Counted from the first letter of the stretch, positions 34,533 to 43,212 are shown. The stretch: DNA of 64,000 bases from Pseudovibrio sp. Ad37 (GCF_001623075.1 NZ_LMCF01000032.1:1-64000), one strand, 5' to 3'. A program made the numbers and translations. The notes: generated from the letters alone by a model not told the origin.

Positions 34533-35753
34533 GTGGAATACGGCAACAACACTCTTTTGCGTGAGGAAACTCCGTCTGAGAAGATCTCCCGTTATTCGCA
34601 GCTCCTTTCTGGCCAGCTGCACCGGTTAAGACAAGAACTTTATCCGCCTGAAGCGCATAAATTGCTGCGCTCGTTCTCTTCTGTCGATGTTGCCCGTCTT
34701 ATCGGCGTTTCTGAAAGCACCATTCGCCAGTTGGATCTGGACGGAGAAGGCCCTACACCAACCCGCCTTGCCAATGGCCGCCGCAGCTATACGTTGCAGC
34801 AGATCAATGCGATCCGTGAAGTGCTTGCCGCCCGTAAAAAGGGCGATGAAGCCGTAAATATCCTGCCGCGCCGTCGCGACGGTGAAAAGCTGCAGGTGAT
34901 CGCATGTGCCAACTTTAAAGGCGGCTCCGCAAAGACCACCACCAGCACGCATCTGGCGCATTATCTGGCGCTGCGCGGCTACCGCGTTCTCGCGATTGAT
35001 CTGGATCCGCAAGCCTCGCTTTCCGCGATGTTTGGTGTGCAGCCTGAGTTTGATGTTGAGCCAAACTGCACCTTGTTTGGTGCACTGCGTTATGATGAAG
35101 GCCGCCGGACACTGGGTGACGTGATCCGCCCGACCTATTTTGACAATCTGGATCTGGTTCCGGCCAACCTTGAGCTGGCTGAGTTTGAGCACATCGTTCC
35201 GACAGCGATCGCTTCTGGTGCGTCTACCGGCGAAAACATCTTCTTCCGCCGCATCCGCAACGTTCTGAACGAAGTTGATGATCGCTACGATGTTGTTGTG
35301 ATCGATTGTCCGCCACAGCTTGGCTTCCTCACTCTGGGCGCGCTGTTTGCATCCACCGGATTGCTCATCACGCTGCACCCGCAAATGCTGGACCTTGCAA
35401 GCTGTAACCAGTTCCTCGGCATGAGTTCTGACCTGATGGCCGTGATTGAGAACAATGGCGGCGAAATGAATCTGGATTGGATGCGGTTCCTCGTGACCCG
35501 TCACAATCCAAATGACAGCCCGCAAACCCGTGTGGTTGGTTTGTTGCGTGCCCTCTTTGGCGAGGATGTGCTGACATCGCCAGCTTTAGAATCCACCGCG
35601 GTTGCTAATGCGGGCCTTGAAAAGAAATCGCTTTATGAACTGGAACCAGGAGCCATTGGCCGCGAAACGCTTAAGCGTGCGCTTGAATCCATGGATTCGG
35701 TAAACCGTGAAATTGAAGATCTTCTCCGCAGCTCTTGGGGTCGAGCACTATGA
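34533..35753 (+). CDS. repA: plasmid partition ATPase RepA (ParA family)
   Basis: A 406-residue RepA of the repABC type. The N-terminal part has a MerR-like helix-turn-helix (FSSVDVARLIGVSESTIRQLDLDGEGPTP) used for autorepression. The ParA core starts IACANFKGGSAKTTTSTHLAHYL (deviant Walker A, Lys in GGSAKTT), then DLDPQASLSAMFG (Walker A'), and DVVVIDCPPQLGFLTL (Walker B). It drives segregation together with RepB and represses the operon. GTG 34533 is the start. Its stop overlaps the repB ATG (ATGA), so the genes are coupled. Confidence 0.95.
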   Translation: MEYGNNTLLREETPSEKISRYSQLLSGQLHRLRQELYPPEAHKLLRSFSSVDVARLIGVSESTIRQLDLDGEGPTPTRLANGRRSYTLQQINAIREVLAARKKGDEAVNILPRRRDGEKLQVIACANFKGGSAKTTTSTHLAHYLALRGYRVLAIDLDPQASLSAMFGVQPEFDVEPNCTLFGALRYDEGRRTLGDVIRPTYFDNLDLVPANLELAEFEHIVPTAIASGASTGENIFFRRIRNVLNEVDDRYDVVVIDCPPQLGFLTLGALFASTGLLITLHPQMLDLASCNQFLGMSSDLMAVIENNGGEMNLDWMRFLVTRHNPNDSPQTRVVGLLRALFGEDVLTSPALESTAVANAGLEKKSLYELEPGAIGRETLKRALESMDSVNREIEDLLRSSWGRAL

Positions 35754-36823
35754 ACAAAGCTAAGGACCGGAAAAACGCATTAGACACGCTGTTTTCAGGC
35801 GGCGGTATGGCCGGCATGGTTGCGGATGCAACTGCGCCGCGCCCCCGCTTGTCTTCCGGTGCTATTGGCGCAGCCGAGATCAACCTGATCAAGGACGAAC
35901 GCGACAAACTGCGTGAAGAATTGAAAACGCTGAACACGCAAATGGCGACCTCCGATAACGTGGTGGAACTGAACACTGAACAGGTTCAACCGTCCTTTGT
36001 TGCGGACCGTATGGAAGTTGCGTTTGATCCGGCCTTTGAGGCGCTTAAAGAGTCTATTGCGGAAACCGGACAGCAAGTGCCAATTCTGGTGCGTCCTGCG
36101 CCAGATGAAGACGGCATCTACCAGATTGCCTATGGCCACCGTCGTTGGAAAGCCTGCCGCGCTTTGGGCAAGCCTGTCCGCGGTGTCATCAAACCGCTCT
36201 CTGATGAAGAATTGCTGGTTGCTCAAGGCCAGGAAAACCACGAACGGAAAGACCTGAGTTTCATTGAAACCTGCCTGTTCGTTTTCCGCCTTGCGCAAGA
36301 TTACCCGCAGACGCTTATTGTCAAAGCCATTGGTAAAGACAAGTCTCTCGTTTCCAAACTCCGCAAGCTGGCGGCAACCATGCCTGAGGAGTTTTTGCGT
36401 GTGATTGGGCCTGCCCCAAAAATCGGGCGGCCACGTTGGGAAGAGATGGCAAGTTTCTTCCACGAGGGCCAGTTGGCGCCAAACCACGAAAAAGCGATTG
36501 CCTCGCTGTTTGCGCTGGATTCATTCACAGAGCTACACAGCGATGAGCGGTTTAGCGAAGTGTTGCAGCTGCTGCAGGAAACGCCAAGCGAGATGGAGGC
36601 AGGTTCTGCGTCCTCTTCTGGTGAGATTGCTGTTGCAGCTCATACCCGCGCGGCCAAATCCTCTGAATGGCTTGGAAACAAGCATGTGCTGGTCAAGCAC
36701 ACTGGCAAAGCGACCGTCTTCTCCGTTGATAGCAAGACGCAGAGTGACTTTGGCTCCTTCTTGCTGAAAGAGCTGCCGGGCTTGATTGCCAAATTTGAAG
36801 ACACGAAGGGGGAGGATGCCTGA
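35750..36823 (+). CDS. repB: plasmid partition protein RepB (ParB family)
   Basis: A 357-residue ParB-type protein starting at ATG 35750. NALDTLFSGGG is the N-terminal RepA-interacting peptide. The ParB nuclease-like domain (about 85-175) has ALKESIAETGQQVPILVRPA, YGHRRWKACRALGKPVRG and GQENHERKDLSFIE; the last two are ParB boxes I and II. A helix-turn-helix follows (VKAIGKDKSLVSKLRKLA). It binds the centromere of the replicon. ATGA overlap with repA. Confidence 0.94.
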   Translation: MNKAKDRKNALDTLFSGGGMAGMVADATAPRPRLSSGAIGAAEINLIKDERDKLREELKTLNTQMATSDNVVELNTEQVQPSFVADRMEVAFDPAFEALKESIAETGQQVPILVRPAPDEDGIYQIAYGHRRWKACRALGKPVRGVIKPLSDEELLVAQGQENHERKDLSFIETCLFVFRLAQDYPQTLIVKAIGKDKSLVSKLRKLAATMPEEFLRVIGPAPKIGRPRWEEMASFFHEGQLAPNHEKAIASLFALDSFTELHSDERFSEVLQLLQETPSEMEAGSASSSGEIAVAAHTRAAKSSEWLGNKHVLVKHTGKATVFSVDSKTQSDFGSFLLKELPGLIAKFEDTKGEDA

Positions 36824-36844
36824 TGGTGTAAACCTCTGAATGAC

Positions 36845-36929
36845 GAAAGGCCCTGCTGACGGCAATCAGCAAGGCCCCAAAATCGTCGCCCAAGAGAGTG
36901 AAGAGCACTCGTCGAGGACCATCTTTAGC
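36845..36929 (-). ncRNA. counter-transcribed RNA (incA-type ctRNA) of repABC
   Basis: On the minus strand a candidate promoter has TTGATT (36960-36965) and TAGGAT (36936-36941) 18 bases apart. Transcription would run about 80 bases to a strong hairpin GGCCTTGCTGA-ttgccg-TCAGCAGGGCC (36849-36876) ending in TTTC. Location between repB and repC, orientation and hairpin all fit the antisense RNA that controls RepC synthesis in this plasmid family. Exact ends are estimated. Confidence 0.65.
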
Positions 36930-37078
36930 ACGATCATCCTACGACGAACGCGCGGTGCGAATCAAGTCAGCAATGCTTTCTTGAAACCCTTTGTAGCGCA
37001 TTTTTGCTTTTTCGGGCGCTCAATCCCCAATCTTACTTGGATAACACCTTGGGTCTTCCCTCGGTGAATGGGTTAGCT

Positions 37079-38380
37079 ATGCAAAGCACCGGTGTTGCGT
37101 CCTTTCGCAAAATGACACCCGGCATGTTGGAAAGTCAGCGACTGGCAATGGCGAATGACATCGTCAAAACAACAAAAGCCGAGGTGGCGATCACGTTAAA
37201 AAAGGCGGCCCCTGCTCTGGGGATCGATGGTACCGCCTACCATATTCTCGATATTCTGATCGGCCTGACACGGGCAGATGACTGGAAACAGGACCGCCGT
37301 CCGCTGGTCGCGATCTCCAATGACAAGTTGGCTGAATACGTGTGCCGCTCCACGCGCACCGTTATCCGAGCACTTAAGCGACTGGTTGAGGTGGGCATAC
37401 TGGCATACCGCGACAGTTCAACAGGCCGTCGTTTTATCTACCGCAATGGTGCAAGTGGTGAGATTGACCGTGGATATGGTTTTGACTTTTCGCCGGCACG
37501 CCAGCGGATTGATGAGATCAAACGGATCGGGGAAGAGTTTCAGGCACGTGTGCGGGCAGAGCAGGAAGCAAAGCGGACTGTTAACCGGTTGTCTCGCGCA
37601 ATCGTTGATGCTTGCCGGACCGGGCAAAGCGAAGGCGTGGATTGTACCGTGTTCCTGGAAGAACTCTCTGCCATTATGGAAACGCCAATGCTGCTTCTTG
37701 AGCGGGCAGGCAAGGTCTCAAAACTCTATGAACTGGTTGTGGAAGAGCTCGCAGAAGACAAAACCGGAGACGAGCAAACTGCCTCAGATATCAATGAATA
37801 TGCCAAAATGTCAGGCGACCATGACATTCATGTCACCCCTTATAATAATACAACCCATCAAACTCCTATAAATAGTAAAACACGGCAGCCATCTAACGAT
37901 GACTACTCAAATATTAATTCCGCTTCTAACGAAGCTTCAAAGATTGCTCTTGAAAAAGACCAATCAAGCAAATTCTCTGCCAAATCCAATGCTCCAGCTC
38001 AATTGCAATCTCGGCAATCTGGTCAGTTAGATAACGGTTTAAGTGAGCATTTATCTGCTATTTCTATTGGTTTGATTGATAGCGCAACAACGGAAACCCA
38101 GGAAATGCTGGGCATGCAGTTTTCAAGCTGGTTCGAGCTTGCGCAGTCTGGCGAACAGCTTCGTTTGGCGATTGGCCTTTCGGAAGATGGCTGGAAACAA
38201 GCGGTTGTGACACTGGGCGAAAAAATGGCTGCGGCGGTTCTGGTGGTGACGGTTGAAAAAACCCTGCGCGATCCTGAAGGCATTTCGCGACCGGCGGGTT
38301 ACTTCCGCGCCTGTGTTGACCGCGCCAAGGACGGAAAACTCGCCCTGCACAAGTCGCTTTATGGACTGGCTCTGGGGTAA
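37079..38380 (+). CDS. repC: replication initiator RepC
   Basis: About 433 residues from ATG 37079. The conserved N-terminus is FRKMTPGMLESQRLAMAND, followed by GTAYHILDILIGLTRADDWKQDRRPLVAISN, the winged-helix segment LAEYVCRSTRTVIRALKRLVEVGILAYRDSSTGRRFIYR, and near the C-terminus PAGYFRACVDRAKDGKLALHKSLYGLAL. This is the RepC initiator that binds an origin usually located within its own gene. A Ser/Asn/Thr-rich, low-complexity and AT-rich linker sits at about residues 250-325. It is not overlapped with repB; the antisense RNA lies in the gap. Confidence 0.93.
   Translation: MQSTGVASFRKMTPGMLESQRLAMANDIVKTTKAEVAITLKKAAPALGIDGTAYHILDILIGLTRADDWKQDRRPLVAISNDKLAEYVCRSTRTVIRALKRLVEVGILAYRDSSTGRRFIYRNGASGEIDRGYGFDFSPARQRIDEIKRIGEEFQARVRAEQEAKRTVNRLSRAIVDACRTGQSEGVDCTVFLEELSAIMETPMLLLERAGKVSKLYELVVEELAEDKTGDEQTASDINEYAKMSGDHDIHVTPYNNTTHQTPINSKTRQPSNDDYSNINSASNEASKIALEKDQSSKFSAKSNAPAQLQSRQSGQLDNGLSEHLSAISIGLIDSATTETQEMLGMQFSSWFELAQSGEQLRLAIGLSEDGWKQAVVTLGEKMAAAVLVVTVEKTLRDPEGISRPAGYFRACVDRAKDGKLALHKSLYGLALG
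37815..37965. other. AT-rich stretch inside repC, candidate oriV
   Basis: Bases 37815-37965 are much richer in A and T than the surrounding repC sequence and encode the low-complexity linker. In studied repABC plasmids the replication origin lies within repC in an AT-rich part. No iteron was found by eye. Confidence 0.4.
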
Positions 38381-38871
38381 GGGTCTGTAATACCGGTTTC
38401 TTGCGGATGTGGCAGATGGATCCGCAAGTGTGGTGTTGGCGTGCGGGTGATGAATTCTTCTTCGATAAGGTCAAGCATATTGCGTTGTTCCCGAAAACTC
38501 ACCAACGCCTTTGCATCCGCAAAGGAAAACCATTGATAGGCATCGTGCTCTTCATTGATCGTAATTGAGGTATCGTGAGGTACATCTGCAACAAACACTG
38601 GGAGAATTGAGAAGCTGTTCATTTCTGGAACGTAGAAACGAATATCGGCATCTGCGGACCAAAGGTTATTGAGGACTATGCCGGTCTCTTCTCTTACTTC
38701 GCGCAGCATTGCTTGCCAGGCGGTTTCTCCTTCTTCGATACCTCCAGCAATCTGACTCCAGGTATTAACTGGCGGTTTGAGGCGGCGAAGTAAGAGAACT
38801 TGCGGCTCTTCGGTGTTCTTGTCGATGAGAAATACTGTGGCGGCACGGCAAAAAACAGGAACTTGGGACAT
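38359..38871 (-). CDS. NUDIX hydrolase
   Basis: A 170-residue NUDIX protein. The NUDIX box GGIEEGETAWQAMLREVREETGI matches G-x5-E-x7-R-E-x2-E-E-x-G. Upstream PQVLLLRRLKPPVNTWSQIAGG and downstream ITINEEHDAYQWFSFADA are shared with the second NUDIX gene at 39673-40182. It should hydrolyse a nucleoside diphosphate linked to another group (dihydroneopterin-triphosphate-like members share the EHDAYQW motif). Its end overlaps the repC end by 22 bases. Confidence 0.88.
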   Translation of the reverse strand: MSQVPVFCRAATVFLIDKNTEEPQVLLLRRLKPPVNTWSQIAGGIEEGETAWQAMLREVREETGIVLNNLWSADADIRFYVPEMNSFSILPVFVADVPHDTSITINEEHDAYQWFSFADAKALVSFREQRNMLDLIEEEFITRTPTPHLRIHLPHPQETGITDPYPRASP

Positions 38872-39002
38872 AATGGTCTCATTGAAAATGGTAAAGGATT
38901 CAGATTAGCGTTATATGCAGATCAAGCCAAGAGAAGTAGATTTGGCGCTTATCCGGATGGTCAATTAACCCGCCTCCTCCTAGGTTAAACCGAGATCTTT
39001 GG

Positions 39003-39623
39003 TCATTCCATCAGATGGCTTACATCGTTTAATTTTATAACTCTGGAAGAGCCATCCTTCTCTCGTTTCAAATGAGTGAGACTGCAGGGTCTGATGTCGT
39101 GCATAATATTCTGCAGGTGAGTATCACTTGAAAGGCCAAGCCACCAATTGATGATGCAAATTATAGAGTTGGCATGACTTATGATTATGAGCTTCTCTAT
39201 ACTAGTAGTCGCCAAGTACTCCATGTAGGTCGCTATTCGAGAGTACAGCATCCTCCAGCTTTCTCCTTGATCATAGGGGATCCAATCGAGAATGGGTTCG
39301 GTTGGGGAGATCCAAATCTTCTGGGCCTCTGCTTTTGAGAGGTCCTTTGCCACGCCGTTGTTCAACTCACGCAGCTGGCGGGCTTGGAGGAACGTCTTTC
39401 CGGTTTTCGCAGTTATCCATTCCGCAGTTTGCACTGCGCGTGTCAGATCGCTGGTAAAAATTTGGAAGGCATGTGTTGGAACAGACTTTGCCAAGTAGTC
39501 GGCAGTCTGCTTCGCTTGAGTGACGCCAAGAGGCGTAAGTATCGAATCTGTCCAACCTCCCACAACACCTTTCAGCATGTGCTCACTTTCACCGTGTCTC
39601 AGAAGAATGAGTTCGTTCAGCAT
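39003..39623 (-). CDS. histidine phosphatase family protein
   Basis: A 206-residue phosphoglycerate-mutase-like protein. The phospho-histidine motif is LILLRHGESEH near the N-terminus, TSDLTRAVQTAEWI contributes another Arg, and the second catalytic His is in IIISHANSIICI. Length and pattern fit a small-molecule phosphatase (PhoE/GpmB type) rather than a glycolytic mutase. It lies between the two paralogous NUDIX genes in the same direction. Confidence 0.85.
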   Translation of the reverse strand: MLNELILLRHGESEHMLKGVVGGWTDSILTPLGVTQAKQTADYLAKSVPTHAFQIFTSDLTRAVQTAEWITAKTGKTFLQARQLRELNNGVAKDLSKAEAQKIWISPTEPILDWIPYDQGESWRMLYSRIATYMEYLATTSIEKLIIISHANSIICIINWWLGLSSDTHLQNIMHDIRPCSLTHLKREKDGSSRVIKLNDVSHLME

Positions 39624-39672
39624 TCAACACCACCGGAGTTCCGGCACTTCCATGAATAGAGAATGTGGAGTG

Positions 39673-40182
39673 TCAGGAGCTCAAAACTTCGCTGGCGTCC
39701 TCATTCTGCTGTGTCGGTAACTCGATCCGAAGATGTGGGCTTGCTTTGCGTGTTACGAACTCGGCATGGAGATATTCAAGAACGCGGCGCTGGCCGGGAA
39801 AGCTGAAGAGCTCCATGGCATCATCAAATGAAAACCATTGATAGGCATCGTGTTCCTCATTGATGGCGATTGGCGTTTCGCTGGAGACAAAACTCACAAA
39901 CACTGGCAGTTTCTGGATGATGTTCTTTTCCGGAACATAAAATTCTTCACACAGATCAGCAGACCAGAGTTCGGTGAGGACCAAACCGGTTTCCTCTTTC
40001 ACCTCTCGCAATGCTGCTTCCCAGCCGGTCTCATTTGGTTCAACCTTGCCTGCAACCTGACACCAGGCGCCGAGCAAAGTATCAGCGCGGCGCATAAGCA
40101 AGACCTGCGGCTCCTCTGCATTCAGGTCGAGAAGAAAAACGGAAACGCCGTTGCTGAGAACGGGAATATTGTTGGGGGTCAT
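39673..40182 (-). CDS. NUDIX hydrolase (paralog of 38359-38871)
   Basis: About 169 residues from ATG 40182. The NUDIX box is AGKVEPNETGWEAALREVKEETGL; the first Gly of the box is kept and all catalytic Glu and Arg are present. PQVLLMRRADTLLGAWCQVAGK, EFYVPEKN and IAINEEHDAYQWFSFDDAMELFSF align closely with the neighbour at 38359-38871, so the two arose by duplication. Order NUDIX, phosphatase, NUDIX suggests cotranscription or a duplication interrupted by insertion of the phosphatase gene. Confidence 0.88.
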   Translation of the reverse strand: MTPNNIPVLSNGVSVFLLDLNAEEPQVLLMRRADTLLGAWCQVAGKVEPNETGWEAALREVKEETGLVLTELWSADLCEEFYVPEKNIIQKLPVFVSFVSSETPIAINEEHDAYQWFSFDDAMELFSFPGQRRVLEYLHAEFVTRKASPHLRIELPTQQNEDASEVLSS

Positions 40183-40287
40183 AAGTTGCTCATAAAATAA
40201 CTGGTGCAATAGACCATGAGCATACTCAGAGAAGAACGAAAAACCAAGAGAGACGAAGGGCAGGAGATCACTCCCCTGCCCTCACGC

Positions 40288-41337
40288 TTAAGTTTTGGAA
40301 TGGGCTGTTGAAGCTGGGACCTGATCGTCTTTAGAGAACTGACCGCGTGTCCGGTTGGCATAAGAGACCAGCACCAACATCACCGGCACCTCAACCAGTA
40401 CACCTACGATGGTTGCCAGGGCAGCTCCGGAGGTGACGCCGAACAAGCTGATTGCCACAGCGACGGCCAGCTCAAAGAAGTTCGACGCACCGATCATCGC
40501 GCCGGGCGCTGCAACATTGTGCGGCTGGCGCCACTTCCGCATCCAGAAGTATGTGACGAAGAAAATCAGGACAGTTTGGATCAGAAGCGGAATCGCGATG
40601 AGAACGATGTCAGCTGGTGATGAAATGATGTTGTCCGCCTGAAGACCAAACAGCAAGAACACCGTGCCCACCAGACCCGCAATCGAGAATGGTTTCATCC
40701 CTGCACTGAATGAAGAAAGGTGCTCTTTGTCTTTGAGGCCGAGCCGGGTCACCCACCCTGCCCCCAATGGCAACGCAACAAACAGTGCGGTTGAAACCAA
40801 CAATACATCCCATGGGACGATGATGTTTGAGACATCCAGCAAAAACGCCGCGATTGGCGCGAAAGCAAAGATCATAATCAGGTCATTGGTTGCAACCTGA
40901 GCCACCGTATAACTTGCATTGCCCTTTGTTAGATACGACCAGACAAACACCATCGCTGTGCAAGGAGCAACGCCAAGCAAGATCATGCCTGCGATGTATT
41001 GATCCGCCAGATCTGCCGGAATGAACGGCGCAAAGATATGGCGCATGAACAGCACGGCCAGAGCTGCCATGGTGAAGGGTTTCACCAGCCAGTTCATGGC
41101 CAGCGTTACTATGAGGCCCTTTGGTTTCACAAAGCAATTGCGAACCTCGGTGAACTCGACCTGCACCATCATTGGATAGATCATAAGCCAGATCAGAACC
41201 GCGATGACCAGATTGATCCCGCCGACCTGCAAGTCACCGATGATCTGAAAAAGGCCAGGTTGAAGGAGGCCTGCCCCTACCCCCAGAGCCATTGCAAGAC
41301 CTACCCATACTGAGAGGTAGCGTTCAAAAGTACCCAT
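40288..41337 (-). CDS. arsenite efflux transporter, ACR3 family
   Basis: A 349-residue transporter with ten predicted helices. [34 protein letters not shown] is the ACR3 core with the conserved Cys needed for arsenite transport; [14 protein letters not shown] and [17 protein letters not shown] are also hallmark segments. It would pump arsenite (or antimonite) out of the cell. Second gene after arsR in the same operon, 45 bases later, with an ArsR-like operator copy in that gap. The C-terminal tail is polar. Confidence 0.92.
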   Translation of the reverse strand: MGTFERYLSVWVGLAMALGVGAGLLQPGLFQIIGDLQVGGINLVIAVLIWLMIYPMMVQVEFTEVRNCFVKPKGLIVTLAMNWLVKPFTMAALAVLFMRHIFAPFIPADLADQYIAGMILLGVAPCTAMVFVWSYLTKGNASYTVAQVATNDLIMIFAFAPIAAFLLDVSNIIVPWDVLLVSTALFVALPLGAGWVTRLGLKDKEHLSSFSAGMKPFSIAGLVGTVFLLFGLQADNIISSPADIVLIAIPLLIQTVLIFFVTYFWMRKWRQPHNVAAPGAMIGASNFFELAVAVAISLFGVTSGAALATIVGVLVEVPVMLVLVSYANRTRGQFSKDDQVPASTAHSKT

Positions 41338-41351
41338 GATTTCTCCTGCCT

Positions 41352-41367
41352 ATCGTCGATAGACGAT
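41352..41367. promoter_or_regulatory. second ArsR-like operator, between arsR and acr3
   Basis: ATCGT-cgatag-ACGAT matches the core of the operator upstream of arsR (ATATCGT-cgatac-ACGATAT). It lies just before the acr3 start, so acr3 may have its own controlled promoter. Confidence 0.7.
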
Positions 41368-41382
41368 GAATTTCGACAAATT

Positions 41383-41709
41383 TTAGAGCTTGAAGCTGCT
41401 CTCAAAGAGGAAGTTGAAGTTCTTCAACTCAGACCGATTGACTGAATAACAAATGCGCGGGCGCTGTACTTCCGCCAGTATGAACCCTGCATCCTTCAGG
41501 ATTCGGAGATGCTCGGACACTGTGGACTGCGCCAGACCGATAGAGTTCACGAGATCTCCACCGACACAACCGGGTTGAGCCGCCATAATTTTCAGCAGAC
41601 GGACACGTGCTGGATGCGCCAGGGCTTTGGCCTGGACGGCGAGCTTTTCTTCTTCTGCTTCATTCAAAGAGGCAGGTGCGAATTCAGTAACGCAGGTGTT
41701 TTCTGTCAT
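41383..41709 (-). CDS. arsR: ArsR-family repressor
   Basis: A 108-residue winged-helix repressor from ATG 41709. LAVQAKALAHPARVRLLKIMAAQPGCVGGDLVNSIGLAQSTVSEHLRILKDAGFI contains the helix-turn-helix, where the usual ELCVCDL metal motif is instead QPGCVGGDLV with one Cys. Other cysteines sit at RPRICYSVN and near the N-terminus (ENTCVTEF), so a rearranged three-Cys arsenic site is possible. It is upstream of acr3 and flanked by two copies of one palindromic operator. Confidence 0.9.
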   Translation of the reverse strand: MTENTCVTEFAPASLNEAEEEKLAVQAKALAHPARVRLLKIMAAQPGCVGGDLVNSIGLAQSTVSEHLRILKDAGFILAEVQRPRICYSVNRSELKNFNFLFESSFKL

Positions 41710-41721
41710 CGTTGATTCCGT

Positions 41722-41741
41722 ATATCGTCGATACACGATAT
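41722..41741. promoter_or_regulatory. ArsR-like operator upstream of arsR
   Basis: ATATCGT-cgatac-ACGATAT is a perfect inverted repeat with 7-base arms and a 6-base centre, 13 bases upstream of the arsR ATG. Confidence 0.85.
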
Positions 41742-41777
41742 ACTCCTCTCCTCATTCACTGGCAAGGCCTTTCTGTG

Positions 41778-41791
41778 TTGACAGCTGTCAA
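41778..41791. promoter_or_regulatory. TTGACAGCTGTCAA palindrome
   Basis: A perfect 14-base palindrome, followed by a second half copy TTGACAGCTG at 41808-41817. It lies about 70 bases upstream of arsR. A near-identical site occurs at 44267-44280. The binding protein is unknown. Confidence 0.55.
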
Positions 41792-41839
41792 CTTTTTTGA
41801 AGCTGAGTTGACAGCTGAAACTCCCCTCCCCTGCTCAGA

Positions 41840-42442
41840 CTATCGTGCTGTGGAGTGATACTCTGGGTTGGGCTGCATGCCTGTTGCAGAGGCCATGCGG
41901 TTGGACATGGAGAAAAAGGCCGCGACTTCGCAAATGTCCCAGATATCTTCTTCCGAGAAGCCAACATCCCGAAGGCCTTGCCGGTCACCCTCAACAATCT
42001 CAGAGGACGTCTTCGCAATCTTTGTAGAAAAGTCGAGCATCACACGCTGTTTGTCAGTCAGATCGGCATAGCGATAGTTCATCACCATAGCTTCACCCAG
42101 TTCCGGTTTATTGGAATACTCCCGAACAGCAGCGCCATGGGCAACCTGACAATACCAGCAGGAATTGATCGACGAAACGGTGACGGCGATCATCTCTCGT
42201 TCCAGTTTGGAAATGCCAGAGTCCCCGAGCATGAGCTCATTGTACATCTGAGAAAACGCCCTGAGCTTTTCTGGTCGATGTGCGAAGGCAATCAGCACGT
42301 TCGGAATCAACCCGAGTTTGCTCTGACATTTACCAAAAAGCTCCTGAATATCATCAGGTAATGGATCCGGCAGGCTGAGCTTCAAGGCAGTCGGGTGCGT
42401 AAGGCTTGCGCTCTCTATTTTCTGAAAATCGGTTGTCGTCAT
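41840..42442 (-). CDS. carboxymuconolactone decarboxylase/AhpD-like protein
   Basis: About 200 residues from ATG 42442. The active-site pattern is SSINSCWYCQVAHGAAVRE, the Cys-x2-Cys-x3-His motif of AhpD-type peroxidase-related enzymes. The N-terminal half (LGLIPNVLIAFAHRPEKLRAFSQMYNELM) and C-terminal DIWDICEVAAFFSMSNRMASATGMQPNPEY are typical of the uncharacterised peroxidase-related subfamily. Likely a thiol-dependent antioxidant protein. Same strand as msrQ-like and ars genes but separated by terminators or gaps. Confidence 0.88.
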   Translation of the reverse strand: MTTTDFQKIESASLTHPTALKLSLPDPLPDDIQELFGKCQSKLGLIPNVLIAFAHRPEKLRAFSQMYNELMLGDSGISKLEREMIAVTVSSINSCWYCQVAHGAAVREYSNKPELGEAMVMNYRYADLTDKQRVMLDFSTKIAKTSSEIVEGDRQGLRDVGFSEEDIWDICEVAAFFSMSNRMASATGMQPNPEYHSTAR

Positions 42443-42518
42443 TATATGGTCCCTCCTCCATTTCAGCAGCTTACCCGTGAATGAAGGGACTGTCCTCACT
42501 ACAAAAGGAGAGCAAAGA

Positions 42519-42547
42519 AAAACCCGCCTTTGGGAAGAGGCGGGCTT
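42519..42547 (-). terminator. terminator after msrQ-like gene
   Basis: On the minus strand AGCCCGCCT and AGGCGGGTT form a stem of about 9 bp followed by TTTTCTTTG. It lies 22 bases after the msrQ-like stop. Confidence 0.85.
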
Positions 42548-42568
42548 AGTTGGAGGCTTGCTTGGGAT

Positions 42569-43177
42569 TTAAGCGTGGGCGGAGAGCTTACGCTCTTTTC
42601 GTTTATTGGTGACGTGCACATATCTGTAGAGCTCTAGGAGTAGAAGCGGTGTGAAATGCACCAGTGCTGGTCCAACTTTATAGTCTACCAGGACCCAATG
42701 GGCGAACACGAGGACTGCTGCTGCGTAGACAAGTTTTTGCAGATTCTTCCATCTAGACCCGAGCTGGGCGATGAACCAAGCGTTGCTGGTAACTGTGAGC
42801 GGTATGAAAATGAGAGAAGCCAGCCATCCAGTCCAGATCCCGATTTTGACGAGGTCTTGCAAGATAGGGCCTAGGGATCCCTTATCCAGCAAGTAGATAG
42901 CAACATGCAGCGCTGAATAGCAGGCCGCTGCTACGCCGATATACCGCCGCCGTTCCATCAACCAACGCACCCAGCGTTGACCGTTTGTCAGGAACATCAG
43001 CGGCGTGATCATGAGGCTTATGATCAGAAAACGAGCGACAAACTCTCCAGTTGGATGGAGAAGGTGCTCCAACTTGTCGCTTTCACGGAGAAGCTCTCCG
43101 ATGATAGCTAACCCCGGGAGCGCAAGGATAAACCAGAAGGTAAATGGTGAGTTCCAAAATGCTCGAAGGTAAGACAT
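42569..43177 (-). CDS. MsrQ/YedZ-like heme-binding membrane protein
   Basis: About 202 residues from ATG 43177, with five to six predicted membrane helices. The ferric-reductase-like core has FLIISLMITPLMFLTNGQRWVRWLMERRRYIGVAAACYSALHVAIYLL, and FAHWVLVDYKVG, giving the histidines that ligate heme. MsrQ supplies electrons to the periplasmic methionine-sulfoxide reductase MsrP. No msrP gene is beside it, which is unusual for this family. A long inverted repeat lies in the region upstream. Confidence 0.8.
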   Translation of the reverse strand: MSYLRAFWNSPFTFWFILALPGLAIIGELLRESDKLEHLLHPTGEFVARFLIISLMITPLMFLTNGQRWVRWLMERRRYIGVAAACYSALHVAIYLLDKGSLGPILQDLVKIGIWTGWLASLIFIPLTVTSNAWFIAQLGSRWKNLQKLVYAAAVLVFAHWVLVDYKVGPALVHFTPLLLLELYRYVHVTNKRKERKLSAHA

Positions 43178-43212
43178 GGTCGCCCGGATGAGTTTGCACT
43201 GAGTTGTAAGGT

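Noticed and set aside
34626-35525. A 299-codon minus-strand frame
   Set aside because: Opposite repA, which shows complete ParA motifs.
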